From assembly GCF_031846525.1 (NCBI RefSeq), contig NZ_JAVRHM010000004.1, forward strand, positions 124,001 to 188,000: 64,000 bases of DNA, read 5' to 3'. Position 1 is the stretch's first letter, and each line of letters begins with the position of its first letter. The DNA is from Autumnicola patrickiae (GTDB lineage Bacteria > Bacteroidota > Bacteroidia > Flavobacteriales > Flavobacteriaceae). Position numbers and translations under genes: made by a program. Positions 43,369-51,846 of the stretch are shown piece after piece. Under the pieces are notes generated by a model that worked only from the letters and a program-made list of their open reading frames with translations, did no database searches and was not told where the DNA came from.

Positions 43369-44049
43369 CTACGGAGTACTATTGGAGACCTGTAATAACT
43401 TGCCGTTGTAAAATTTATTTCCTGTCAAACTGAAATAGAAAATATAATCTGCCATTTCTTCTGCAGAAAGTGGAGCTTCGTATCCGGGAAAGGCCTCTTC
43501 CAGCATTTCGGTTTGTACTGCACCAAGGGCTAAAACATTAAAAGACGGGCCGGTTTCCTTATATTCTTCAGCAAGCAATTCGGTTAAAGTAATTACGGCC
43601 GCTTTACTGGAACTATATGCCGACAGTCCCGGAAATTTTACACTTCCCTGCACTCCGCCCATTGTGCTAATATTTAACACATGGGCATCATTTTTCATAA
43701 AAGGCAACACTTCCTGAATAAGCCCAACCACACCCATCACATTTGTTTGATAAACGCTGTTGAAGTTTTCCAGACTTAATTCCTGGAAAGGCTTATTAAT
43801 AAGCATTCCTGCATTATTAATGAGAATATCAACGTTTTTCCATTCTGAAGAAACAAAACTGCTTACTTTTTCAAGATCTTCTTTCTTGGTAATATCGCAG
43901 GCCAGCACTTCTACATGCTTAAGACGAAGATTGGAAACAGGCTCTGGATTTCTTGAGAGGGCAAGGACTTTGTGCCCCGCTTCAGCAAATTTTTTAGTGA
44001 GTTCAAAACCAATTCCCCTGCTTGTTCCGGTAATAATTACATGCTTCAT
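43369..44049 (-). CDS. Short-chain dehydrogenase/reductase
   Basis: A 226-residue classical SDR. The NAD(P) loop is HVIITGTSRGIGFELTKKF, with NNAGMLI (NNAG motif), the catalytic serine in ISTMGG and Tyr-Lys in YSSSKAAVITLTELLAEE. The substrate is unknown. It lies five bases after sprT and one base from the peptidase gene, so it belongs to the same packed minus-strand unit. Confidence 0.93.
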   Translation of the reverse strand: MKHVIITGTSRGIGFELTKKFAEAGHKVLALSRNPEPVSNLRLKHVEVLACDITKKEDLEKVSSFVSSEWKNVDILINNAGMLINKPFQELSLENFNSVYQTNVMGVVGLIQEVLPFMKNDAHVLNISTMGGVQGSVKFPGLSAYSSSKAAVITLTELLAEEYKETGPSFNVLALGAVQTEMLEEAFPGYEAPLSAEEMADYIFYFSLTGNKFYNGKLLQVSNSTP

Positions 44050-44050
44050 T

Positions 44051-45007
44051 TTAATTCAGTTTTATTTCTTTTTCTTCCGTATTAGCCATTTTTGATATTG
44101 CGGGAAAAATGGCCTCTATTAAATTAGCCATGTGCTGAAAATCCATATTATCGGCCTCATCAGAAACGTGGTGGTAATAATCGTAATTGGTGAAATCGAA
44201 AGTACTGATGGTTTGTGACGGAATATTGAATTCTTCAAAAAACGGATAATTGTCGCTCCGCTGAAAGAGGTTGTACTCCTTAGCTTGTGGTAAAAAGCCC
44301 AGCACCTTCTCCCCTACATATTCATTAAATTTTTCAGCGTAATTGGAATTCTCATAGCCGGTTAAATATGCCAAATGATCCTTTTCTTCCATTGGAACAC
44401 CTATCATTTCGAGATTGACAACAGCGTAAAGATCAAGATTTTTGGCTTTTAACTTCTGCGCGATATGTTTGGCACCTGTTAATCCTAATTCTTCGCCAGA
44501 AAACAGGATAAATAACAGACTACGGGCATTATTTTCCTTTTCAGCAAACCTTCTGGCCAGTTCCATCACCGCGACAGTGCCAGCGGCGTTATCATTAGCT
44601 CCGTTAGCAATAGAATCGTTCTCCACGGCTTCACCAAAGCCAATATGGTCGTAATGAGCGCCTATAATTATAAATTCATCCTTCAATTCCTGATCATTAC
44701 CCTCTAAAAAGCCTACCACGTTAAATGCCTCTTTCCCTTCAACTTCAAAGCGATCCCTGTAATTTTCAAAATATGGCGCTACATCATACTCCTTAAAATA
44801 CTCTTCAATAAAAGTAGCTGCTTTTTCTATTCCTTCCGTCCCTGTTGCTCTTCCCTGCAGCTCATCTGAAGCTAAAAAGCGCAAATTTTCCTCAATTTCG
44901 ACTTCTGAGACTTCAATTTCAGTATCCACAGCCTCCTGACCAGAATTACAGGCAAAGAAAAAGGCTGCAGAAAGTACCGCAGCTAGTTTAAAGAAGTTGT
45001 TTTTCAT
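44051..45007 (-). CDS. M28-family zinc aminopeptidase, predicted lipoprotein
   Basis: A 318-residue secreted peptidase. The lipoprotein signal MKNNFFKLAAVLSAAFFFAC puts the lipidated cysteine at residue 20. The M28 catalytic motifs are GAHYDHIGFG (His, Asp), ANGANDNAAGT (Asp), LFSGEELGLTG (two Glu) and SDNYPFFEEFNIPSQT. I chose the ATG at 45007; one 12 bases upstream is possible but gives a poorer signal peptide. It leads the packed unit that reaches DUF389. A dispersed repeat lies just upstream. Confidence 0.92.
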   Translation of the reverse strand: MKNNFFKLAAVLSAAFFFACNSGQEAVDTEIEVSEVEIEENLRFLASDELQGRATGTEGIEKAATFIEEYFKEYDVAPYFENYRDRFEVEGKEAFNVVGFLEGNDQELKDEFIIIGAHYDHIGFGEAVENDSIANGANDNAAGTVAVMELARRFAEKENNARSLLFILFSGEELGLTGAKHIAQKLKAKNLDLYAVVNLEMIGVPMEEKDHLAYLTGYENSNYAEKFNEYVGEKVLGFLPQAKEYNLFQRSDNYPFFEEFNIPSQTISTFDFTNYDYYHHVSDEADNMDFQHMANLIEAIFPAISKMANTEEKEIKLN

Positions 45008-45027
45008 GTTTTTGAACATTTTTAAAG

Positions 45028-45064
45028 GTGCCTCTAAAATGGCAATTATCGACCTATAGTTAAT
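45028..45064. repeat. Dispersed repeat copy
   Basis: GTGCCTCTAAAATGGCAATT is followed by ATCGACCTATAGTTAA. It matches the extended repeat (CCTCT + core + GACC + a TTAA-like flank). It lies between the M28 gene and the pdhC terminator. Confidence 0.6.
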
Positions 45065-45102
45065 GGTGCGGCTGTTTAAAACCTGTTGGCGCTAAAGATA
45101 AA

Positions 45103-45127
45103 AAAATCCCACGTAGTGTGGGATTTT
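45103..45127 (-). terminator. Rho-independent terminator of pdhA-pdhC
   Basis: AAAATCCCAC (45103-45112) and GTGGGATTTT (45118-45127) form a perfect stem with a five-base loop. Read on the minus strand it is followed by a T-run (TTTTTTT), 28 bp after the pdhC stop. Confidence 0.85.
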
Positions 45128-45154
45128 AATGTTTATTATTGAACAAACAGGTTT

Positions 45155-46834
45155 CTATGCCAACATAGTTACCGGGTTCTCCATATATGTTTTTAATGTT
45201 TGAAGGAAAGCCGCTCCGGTAGCTCCATCCACAGTTCTGTGGTCACAGGCTAACGTAAGTTTCATTGTATTTCCAACAACAATTTGTCCGTTTTTAACAA
45301 CCGGCTTCTCTACAATCGTTCCAACAGAAAGAATAGCGGAATTCGGCTGATTAATAATACTTGTAAATTCTACAATCCCGAACATTCCAAGGTTAGAAAC
45401 TGTAAAAGTACTGCCTTCCATTTCCTGAGGCTGCAACTTTTTGTTCTTGGCCTTACCGGCAAGGTTTTTCACATTACCACCAATTTGCGTCATAGACATC
45501 TGGTCTGCAAATTTAAGTACAGGCACCACAAGTCCTTCGTCTACAGCAACGGCCACACCCATATGGATATGTTTGGCCATTTTCATAGATTCATCACTCC
45601 ACTGGCTGTTTACCTGCGGATGTTTTCTTAACGCCATTGCACTCGCCTTGATCACCATATCGTTAAAGGAAACCTTCACATCTGGCATCTCATTGATCTG
45701 CTTACGGGAAGCCATTGCATTTTGCATATCCACCTCTATAGTAAGGTAATAATGCGGAGCTTTAAATTTGGATTCACCGAGTCTTTTAGCGATAACCTTA
45801 CGCATTTGAGAATTCTTAACCTCCTCAAAGCTTTCTTCGCCGGCAGGAACGTAAGGCTGTACAGAAGCTCGTTGTTCTTCGCTACCTGCAGTACCTTTAG
45901 ATTGCTCTGCTGGTTTTTCTGAAGGTTTGTAAGATTCTATATCTTTCTTTACAATTCTTCCGTTTTCTCCGGAACCTTCTACTTTGGAAAGATCGATTCC
46001 TTTTTCTTCAGCCATTTTCTTGGCTAACGGAGAAGCAAAAATTCTTCCACCGTCTTTAGATTCTGAAGTAGTTCCAGGTTTTTCTTCTGTAGCAGCTACT
46101 TCTTTCTGCTTTTCTGCAGCTTTGTCGTCTTTTTTATCTGATTTCTTATCAGACTTTCCTGAAGATTTCTTCGCCCCATCTTTACTGATTCCAGAAACAT
46201 CTGTGCCTTCCGGACCGATAATTGCTAAAAGGCTGTCTACTTTTGCAGTCTCACCTTCCTGGATTCCGATTTTAAGCAGCGTACCTTCATAGAAAGATTC
46301 GAATTCCATTGTTGCCTTATCGGTTTCGATTTCAGCAAGAATATCCCCTTCTTCAACTTTATCTCCTTCTTTTTTGATCCACGTGGCAACAGTACCTTCT
46401 TCCATGGTATCACTAAGGCGTGGCATTGTAATGATTTCTACTCCTTCCGGAATTTCACCATCACCACTTTCTTCTTCAGAAGCATCTTCTTCCGAAGAGT
46501 CATCATCAGATTCATCCTTTTTGTCATCAGAAGATTTTTCTTCTTTCTTATCAGACGAACCACCGCCGCCTTTAATAAGATCAGAAATATCCTCTCCTTC
46601 TTCACCAATTATAGCAAGTAATGTATCAACCGGAGCAGTTTCACCTTCTTCAATACCTATATGGAGTAAAGTTCCTTCATAAAAAGATTCAAACTCCATA
46701 GTCGCCTTATCGGTTTCTATTTCGGCAAGAATATCTCCTTCTTCAACCTTATCACCTTTTTTCTTTAGCCACTGTGCTACAACACCTTCTTCCATGGTGT
46801 CGCTCAATCGCGGCATATTAATTACTTCAGCCAT
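45155..46834 (-). CDS. pdhC: Pyruvate dehydrogenase E2 component, two lipoyl domains
   Basis: Dihydrolipoamide acetyltransferase core of the pyruvate dehydrogenase complex. The 559-residue protein has two nearly identical lipoyl domains (about 1-85 and 130-215), each with IETDKATMEFESFY and lipoyl lysines at Lys43 and Lys173, joined by acidic Ser/Glu/Lys linkers. The E1/E3-binding domain follows (ASPLAKKMAEEKGIDLSKVE), then the catalytic domain with KVSFNDMVIKASAMALRK and the active-site DHRTVDGATGAAFL. It is four bases from pdhA. E1-beta and E3 are not in the window. The two identical-looking lipoyl blocks suggest recent internal duplication or conversion. Confidence 0.96.
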   Translation of the reverse strand: MAEVINMPRLSDTMEEGVVAQWLKKKGDKVEEGDILAEIETDKATMEFESFYEGTLLHIGIEEGETAPVDTLLAIIGEEGEDISDLIKGGGGSSDKKEEKSSDDKKDESDDDSSEEDASEEESGDGEIPEGVEIITMPRLSDTMEEGTVATWIKKEGDKVEEGDILAEIETDKATMEFESFYEGTLLKIGIQEGETAKVDSLLAIIGPEGTDVSGISKDGAKKSSGKSDKKSDKKDDKAAEKQKEVAATEEKPGTTSESKDGGRIFASPLAKKMAEEKGIDLSKVEGSGENGRIVKKDIESYKPSEKPAEQSKGTAGSEEQRASVQPYVPAGEESFEEVKNSQMRKVIAKRLGESKFKAPHYYLTIEVDMQNAMASRKQINEMPDVKVSFNDMVIKASAMALRKHPQVNSQWSDESMKMAKHIHMGVAVAVDEGLVVPVLKFADQMSMTQIGGNVKNLAGKAKNKKLQPQEMEGSTFTVSNLGMFGIVEFTSIINQPNSAILSVGTIVEKPVVKNGQIVVGNTMKLTLACDHRTVDGATGAAFLQTLKTYMENPVTMLA

Positions 46835-46837
46835 AAT

Positions 46838-47839
46838 TTAGTTTACTTTATGTGATAAAAACGGGTAGTCTTCCTGTTCGTAAACCACGTCGTACATTAC
46901 ATTTTTCTCAGGGAAATCTGACTCTTCAGCAAATTTCTCACATTCTGAAACTTTATCTTTAACGCGTTTATCTATTTCTTTAATCTCCTTATCAGAAGCG
47001 TATTTTTTATCCTTAATAACTTCCAGCACCTGAGTGATAGGATCGAGTTTCTGATACTCGGCCACTTCATCTTTGGTACGATATTTTTGAGCATCACTCA
47101 TAGAGTGACCACGATACCTGTATGTTTTTAATTCAAGGAAAGTTGGTCCGTTTCCTTTTCTGGCTCTGTCGATTGCTTCATCCAAAGCTTCAGCAACTTT
47201 AACCGGATTCATCGCATCTACAGGACCGCAAGGCATTTCGTAACCTAAACCAAGTTTCCAGATATCTGTTCCTTTTGCGGTACGTGCCACAGAAGTTCCC
47301 ATAGCATAACCATTATTTTCTACACAAAACACAACCGGAAGGTCCATTTTTACCGCCATATTCAGCGTTTCATGAAGTGCTCCCTGACGCGTTGCACCAT
47401 CACCCATAAAAGTTAAGGTAACAGCATCTCTTTTGAAATACTTATCTGCAAAAGCAAGACCTGCACCCAAAGGAATTTGCCCGCCTACAATACCGTGACC
47501 TCCGTAAAACCTGTGTTCTTTGGAGAAAATGTGCATAGATCCACCAAGACCTTGAGAAGTACCGGTACCCTTACCATAAAGTTCTGCCATTACACGCTTG
47601 GGATCTACTCCCATCCCGATAGGCTGAACGTGGTTACGGTAAGCGGTGATCATCTTATCCTTTTCCAAATCCATAGCATGAAGAGCTCCCGCAAGGATCG
47701 CTTCCTGCCCATTGTAAAGGTGTAAGAAGCCTCTAACCTTCTGCTGAATATAAACCTGCGCAAGCTTATCTTCAAATTTGCGCCAAAATAACATATCCTC
47801 GTACCACTTTAAATAGGTGGCTTTTGTGATTTTCTTCAT
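46838..47839 (-). CDS. pdhA: Pyruvate dehydrogenase E1 component, alpha subunit
   Basis: Thiamin-diphosphate binding alpha subunit that decarboxylates pyruvate with the beta subunit (encoded elsewhere). The 333-residue protein has VRGFLHLYNGQEAILAGALH, the phosphate loop GGSMHIFSKEHRFYGGHGIV, the ThDP motif FMGDGATRQGALHETLNMA and NNGYAMGTSVAR, and ends YRYRGHSMSDAQKYR. I chose the ATG at 47839 (MKKITKATYLKWYEDML); a possible start nine codons upstream lacks family support. Operon with pdhC. Confidence 0.96.
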   Translation of the reverse strand: MKKITKATYLKWYEDMLFWRKFEDKLAQVYIQQKVRGFLHLYNGQEAILAGALHAMDLEKDKMITAYRNHVQPIGMGVDPKRVMAELYGKGTGTSQGLGGSMHIFSKEHRFYGGHGIVGGQIPLGAGLAFADKYFKRDAVTLTFMGDGATRQGALHETLNMAVKMDLPVVFCVENNGYAMGTSVARTAKGTDIWKLGLGYEMPCGPVDAMNPVKVAEALDEAIDRARKGNGPTFLELKTYRYRGHSMSDAQKYRTKDEVAEYQKLDPITQVLEVIKDKKYASDKEIKEIDKRVKDKVSECEKFAEESDFPEKNVMYDVVYEQEDYPFLSHKVN

Positions 47840-47947
47840 ATCAAAGTATAAATTTAGGCCGGACACATGGATTTTGCCAAGCGGATAACAAAAATACTAT
47901 TTTCAACAAGAATGAAAAACAGTTTGGCTGCAAAAATAACGAAAACC

Positions 47948-48430
47948 TTACAAGATACTTCTGTCGAATATTAAAGGTAATAAATCCTTAACCGATTTAG
48001 CCTTTAAAACCTTACCTGTTTCGCCCATAAAATAGAGCTCTATATTTTCCTCCTGATTCACCTCATACTCTGCCATTACCTGCCGGCAGGAGCCACAAGG
48101 AGAGACAGGTGCAACAACTACATGCTTCAGGGATTTTGCTGAAATCGCTACTCTTTTCATTTTAACCCCCGGATATTTTGCCCCGGCATAAAAAAATGCC
48201 GTACGCTCTGCACAAAGCCCGGAAGGATAAGACGCATTTTCCTGATTACTCCCTGTTACCACCTCATCATTTTCCAGCAGAATTGCCGCACCAACATTAA
48301 ATTGAGAATAGGGAGCATAAGCATTATCCCGCGCATCAAAAGCTTTTTGCATTAAAACTGAAACTTCCCGTGGCAGTTCGTCCAAAGAGTCGTAAACTTC
48401 AAGTTCAGAAGTAATTTTTAATGATTTCAT
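47948..48430 (-). CDS. cdd: Cytidine deaminase
   Basis: Homotetrameric zinc enzyme converting cytidine and deoxycytidine to uridine forms for salvage. The 160-residue protein has YSQFNVGAAILLENDEVV, the zinc cysteine and proton-shuttle glutamate in GLCAERTAFF, and the second zinc pair in SPCGSCRQVM. It lies between porV and pdhA, as I recall from other flavobacteria. Secure. Confidence 0.95.
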   Translation of the reverse strand: MKSLKITSELEVYDSLDELPREVSVLMQKAFDARDNAYAPYSQFNVGAAILLENDEVVTGSNQENASYPSGLCAERTAFFYAGAKYPGVKMKRVAISAKSLKHVVVAPVSPCGSCRQVMAEYEVNQEENIELYFMGETGKVLKAKSVKDLLPLIFDRSIL

Positions 48431-48460
48431 ACAGATTTATTGGAAACACAAGTTAAATCA

Positions 48461-48496
48461 AACAAAAAAAGTATCAAATCGAAATAAGATACTTTT
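48461..48496 (-). terminator. Rho-independent terminator of porV
   Basis: AAAAGTATC (48467-48475) pairs with GATACTTTT (48488-48496), with a 12-base loop. Read on the minus strand it continues into a T-run, so porV transcription probably ends here and cdd is expressed separately. Confidence 0.75.
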
Positions 48497-48520
48497 AAGG
48501 AAATAAAATTTTATTCAGAA

Positions 48521-49672
48521 TTAATTGACGAATTCCTGTCCAAAATTAAAAGTAAGACCGAATCGTAAAGTCCCCTCTAGCGGACTTGGTATATCAGAAG
48601 TTGAGAACAGGTAGGAGATATCGATATCTACTATTTCATAAACGAAACCTGCTCCAAAAGAAACAAATCTTCTTGAACCTTTAGTTTCACTTTCAGAAAA
48701 ATAACCCGCCCGAAAAGCAAACACATCCTGATAATTATATTCTGCACCCAGAGCCCAGGTCACTTCCCTCAATTCTTCGCCAAAGCCACCCGGCGCATCT
48801 CCAAAGGAAGTAAATATACCTTCTATAGCACCTATTTCATTATATTCTATTTCATCTTCAGCATCAATATCCCCATCGTCATTAAAATCCCGCGGAGTTG
48901 GCACCAATAATTTATTAAATTCAAGATATGTCCCTATCCGGTTTTGCGGATCAAGAATAAAATCAAATCCTGCCCCTCCTTTAAAATTAGTAGGAATAAA
49001 GTTTTCCTGTCCCGCATCATCATATTTCATCTTCGGACCGATATTTGAAATATTTGCACCCAGTCTCCAACGACCATCAAAACTATCAAAGAATATCACA
49101 TCGCTCTGATAAAAAGCCGCAACATCTACTCCAAAACTACCTGCAGCCCCAAGATCTTCATCGTCCTGCAAACCAAGATCAGATCGCAGATATCTACCCG
49201 CCACTGCCATAGAAACATTTTCACTTAATTTAAGAGAGTAGGACAAATCAAAGGTGAGCTCATTTGGATTTACAAGAAGAGGCGCCTGTTCAAAAGTTGT
49301 GCGTGTTTCGATAGATCCCAGGCTAAAGTACCTAAGACTGGAAGCAAAGGCACTACGATCATTGAGTTTATAAAAATAACTTAAGTTCCCAAGAAATATA
49401 TCGTTTACAATATCACTTAGATAAGGAGTATAAGATATACCTACCCCCTGCTGCATTTCGGCAAACGCATATTTTGCAGGGTTCCATTGTTGCGAAAACG
49501 CATCTACAGAAGTAGCAACCCCCTGATCACCCATACCAGCAGCTCGCGCATCGGCCGCAACCTGAAGAAAAGGCACTGCGGTTGTAATTACCCTGTCCCG
49601 TTCTTCCTGAGCAAAAGATGAAAGACCAGACAACAAACTGGCTCCAACCAGCATAAGTGTAATTTTTTTCAT
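48521..49672 (-). CDS. porV: Type IX secretion system outer-membrane protein PorV
   Basis: Outer-membrane beta-barrel of the type IX secretion system, which passes cargo proteins from the SprA translocon to the sortase PorU. The 383-residue protein has a signal peptide (MKKITLMLVGASLLSGLSSF, ending AQ), ITTAVPFLQVAADARAAGMG and DAFSQQWNPAKYAFAE, the classic PorV N-terminal signature, a calcium-like DFNDDGDIDAEDEIE loop, and ends with an aromatic barrel strand (LRFGLTFNFGQEFVN). I placed the start at the ATG at 49672. A TATATTTG promoter box lies just upstream. The expected upstream partner porU is absent. Confidence 0.94.
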   Translation of the reverse strand: MKKITLMLVGASLLSGLSSFAQEERDRVITTAVPFLQVAADARAAGMGDQGVATSVDAFSQQWNPAKYAFAEMQQGVGISYTPYLSDIVNDIFLGNLSYFYKLNDRSAFASSLRYFSLGSIETRTTFEQAPLLVNPNELTFDLSYSLKLSENVSMAVAGRYLRSDLGLQDDEDLGAAGSFGVDVAAFYQSDVIFFDSFDGRWRLGANISNIGPKMKYDDAGQENFIPTNFKGGAGFDFILDPQNRIGTYLEFNKLLVPTPRDFNDDGDIDAEDEIEYNEIGAIEGIFTSFGDAPGGFGEELREVTWALGAEYNYQDVFAFRAGYFSESETKGSRRFVSFGAGFVYEIVDIDISYLFSTSDIPSPLEGTLRFGLTFNFGQEFVN

Positions 49673-49690
49673 TCTGAACATTATCTGTAA

Positions 49691-49698
49691 CAAATATA
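49691..49698 (-). promoter_or_regulatory. -7 box of porV
   Basis: On the minus strand TATATTTG matches TAnnTTTG perfectly, 18 bp before the ATG at 49672. Its presence makes porV an independent transcription unit with no need for an upstream porU in the same operon. Confidence 0.6.
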
Positions 49699-50097
49699 AA
49701 TTTAAATTCTTGCTAAGAAAGAACCTTCCTACCAAAATTACAAGCAAAAGCATGCAAACGAGACAAAACAAAAGACTTTACCCTCTGAAACAGTGGTTTT
49801 AACTCCGCTCATGTTTACTTATAACTACTAATTATTCAAAATATTGTTTTAGATTTCGCTTAGCAGTTATTATTTAAGTATAAAACACTGCCTAAAAGAA
49901 AAAAGGATTATTTTTGCGCAGCTTAAAAGCCCGGAAGCAACCAGTTAAACTGTTTTTTAAAACCTGTTAAAAACCAGGTAAGCATCAAGCACATCAGGTA
50001 GTTACAGGGTTTTAAAGACATTTTTATTATAATGAAATAATCTTGCAAATTTAGCGTTAATTACTATATTGCAAAGCCTAAAAATCTATCTAAAGAG
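49699..50097. other. porV-gldJ intergenic region: no porU
   Basis: About 400 bp of AT-rich sequence without a coding frame. porU, about 1,150-1,300 codons, would be expected here on the minus strand in flavobacteria. Two candidate promoters for gldJ are visible: TATTTTTG at 49909-49916 (a long leader) and the TTG/TATATTGC pair at 50043-50072. Between them is an imperfect direct or inverted repeat around AAAACCTGTTAAAAACCAGG (49971-49977 and 49983-49990). Confidence 0.5.
50043..50072 (+). promoter_or_regulatory. Possible proximal gldJ promoter
   Basis: TTG (50043-50045) and TATATTGC (50065-50072) are 19 bases apart, fitting the flavobacterial -33/-7 pattern with a change at the end of the -7 box. 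It lies 25 bp before the gldJ ATG. Confidence 0.35.
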
Positions 50098-51783
50098 ATG
50101 ATGAACATGAGAACAGATATTGCTATAAGAGCACTTTTTGCATTTGCCTTCGGCGTAGGTCTGCTAAGCTGTAACAATTCAAGGGATTATAAAAATAACT
50201 CCCGGGCTACCGGTTGGGATATTAATTCGGACGAGGGTGGATTCCAATATAACAATGACTATAAAGAACAGGAAACGGCACCGGGACTTGTTTTTATTGA
50301 AGGAGGAACCTTTACCATGGGAAGGGTTCAGGATGATCCTATGCATGATTGGAACAACAGCCCAACGCAGCAGCACGTGCAGTCCTTTTATATGGATGAA
50401 ACTGAAGTTACAAATAAAATGTACCTGGAATACCTGGACTGGCTAAAAAGAGTCGCTCCCCCTTCAGATGAACGTTACAGCGATGTTTATGAAGGAGCAC
50501 TTCCTGATACTTTGGTTTGGAGAAACCGCTTAGGTTTTAATGAAACTATGGTTAATAATTACCTGCGTCACCCGGCTTATGGTGAATACCCTGTTGTTGG
50601 AGTAAGTTGGATCCAGGCAGTTGAATTTAGTGACTGGAGAACTCAAAGGGTTAATGAAGCAAAACTTATAAATGAAGGTTATCTTGCAGAAGGCGCTCAA
50701 TATAAAGCAGGACCGGGAGAAACCTTTAATTCTGACACCTATATTTATAATCCTGAAAATGTTTACGGCGGGAATACTGAACTTAGCCAGGGAGAAGAGG
50801 TGCAGGACAGATTAGAAGACACTAACGAAGAAGGAAATCCTGTTAAAAAAGTATATCCGGGAAGAGAGAGTGGTCTTGTTTCTCCGGAATATAGGTTACC
50901 CACTGAAGCAGAATGGGAATATGCAGCACTTGGCCTGGCAGGAATTAGAAACTACAATTCCTACCGAGGCAGAAAAAAATATCCATGGGACGGACAATAT
51001 ACCAGATCGGGAGATGTAAAGAGACAGGGGGATCAATTAGCAAACTTTAAACAGGGTGCAGGAGATTATGGTGGTATTGCAGGATGGAGTGATGATGGAG
51101 CAGATATTACTGCGGAAATTAAATCCTATGAACCTAATGATCATGGTCTTTATGACATGGCTGGTAACGTTGCAGAATGGGTGGCAGATGTTTATCGTCC
51201 TATAGTAGATGACGAATTTAATGACTTTAACTACTACAGAGGAAACGTTTACACTAAAAATGCTATTAATGAAGATGGAAGTGTAAAAATACTTGGTGCA
51301 GATGAAGTGGTTTATGATACTTTGGCTAACGGAAAACTGGTTGCCCGTAACCTTCCCGGAGAAATTGCGCAGGTTCCGGTTACTGAAGATGATACATACA
51401 TGAGAACCAATTTCACTGAAAGTGACCAGAGAAATTTCCGAGATGGGGATAAGAGTTCCACAAGGTATTATCAGCCTTTCCAGGACGCAACAGAACCTTC
51501 TAAAAGAATGTACAACTCCCCAACCTATAATGCCACACAACCCAGCGACACAACCGGAGCTGCACCTCAAAGAGGTTATGATACCGGCACAAGGACTACT
51601 CTTATAAGTGACGAAGTAAGAGTTTACAAAGGAGGTTCGTGGAGAGACCGGGCTTATTGGCTTGATCCTGCACAAAGAAGATATTTCCCACAGGATATGG
51701 CTACAGATTATATTGGCTTTAGAAATGCAATGTCCAGAGTAGGTTCTAAATCAAAAACTGAAAATAAAACAGCCAGAAATTAG
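50098..51783 (+). CDS. gldJ: Gliding motility lipoprotein GldJ
   Basis: Outer-membrane lipoprotein needed for gliding and for stability of GldK/T9SS in Flavobacterium. The 561-residue protein has lipobox GLLSC (Cys25), then a formylglycine-generating-enzyme-like fold: PGLVFIEGGTFTMGRVQDDP, MDETEVTNKMYLEYLDWL, YPVVGVSWIQAVEFSDWR, YRLPTEAEWEYAALG, NDHGLYDMAGNVAEWVADVY and the tail VYKGGSWRDRAYWLDPAQRR. Absence of the FGE catalytic cysteines agrees with a structural role. murF follows as usual in flavobacteria, with a terminator between. Confidence 0.94.
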   Translation: MMNMRTDIAIRALFAFAFGVGLLSCNNSRDYKNNSRATGWDINSDEGGFQYNNDYKEQETAPGLVFIEGGTFTMGRVQDDPMHDWNNSPTQQHVQSFYMDETEVTNKMYLEYLDWLKRVAPPSDERYSDVYEGALPDTLVWRNRLGFNETMVNNYLRHPAYGEYPVVGVSWIQAVEFSDWRTQRVNEAKLINEGYLAEGAQYKAGPGETFNSDTYIYNPENVYGGNTELSQGEEVQDRLEDTNEEGNPVKKVYPGRESGLVSPEYRLPTEAEWEYAALGLAGIRNYNSYRGRKKYPWDGQYTRSGDVKRQGDQLANFKQGAGDYGGIAGWSDDGADITAEIKSYEPNDHGLYDMAGNVAEWVADVYRPIVDDEFNDFNYYRGNVYTKNAINEDGSVKILGADEVVYDTLANGKLVARNLPGEIAQVPVTEDDTYMRTNFTESDQRNFRDGDKSSTRYYQPFQDATEPSKRMYNSPTYNATQPSDTTGAAPQRGYDTGTRTTLISDEVRVYKGGSWRDRAYWLDPAQRRYFPQDMATDYIGFRNAMSRVGSKSKTENKTARN

Positions 51784-51802
51784 AATTTTTGGTTAAAAAT
51801 CA

Positions 51803-51832
51803 AAAAAAGCCCTAATTTTTAGGGCTTTTTTT
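51803..51832 (+). terminator. Rho-independent terminator between gldJ and murF
   Basis: AAAAAGCCCTAA and TTAGGGCTTTTT pair perfectly around a three-base loop, followed by T residues. It sits only 15 bp before the murF ATG, so either murF has its own promoter overlapping the tail or the hairpin attenuates readthrough from gldJ. Confidence 0.85.
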
Positions 51833-51846
51833 ATAGCTTTAAGTTT

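Noticed and set aside
49919..50040. A structured leader or riboswitch before gldJ
   Set aside because: There is a short repeated AACCTGTT/AACCAGG pattern, but no recognisable riboswitch fold; a possible distal promoter at 49909 is not enough evidence.
51037..51675. A 212-codon minus-strand frame over gldJ
   Set aside because: Antisense to the well-supported gldJ; no recognisable pattern.
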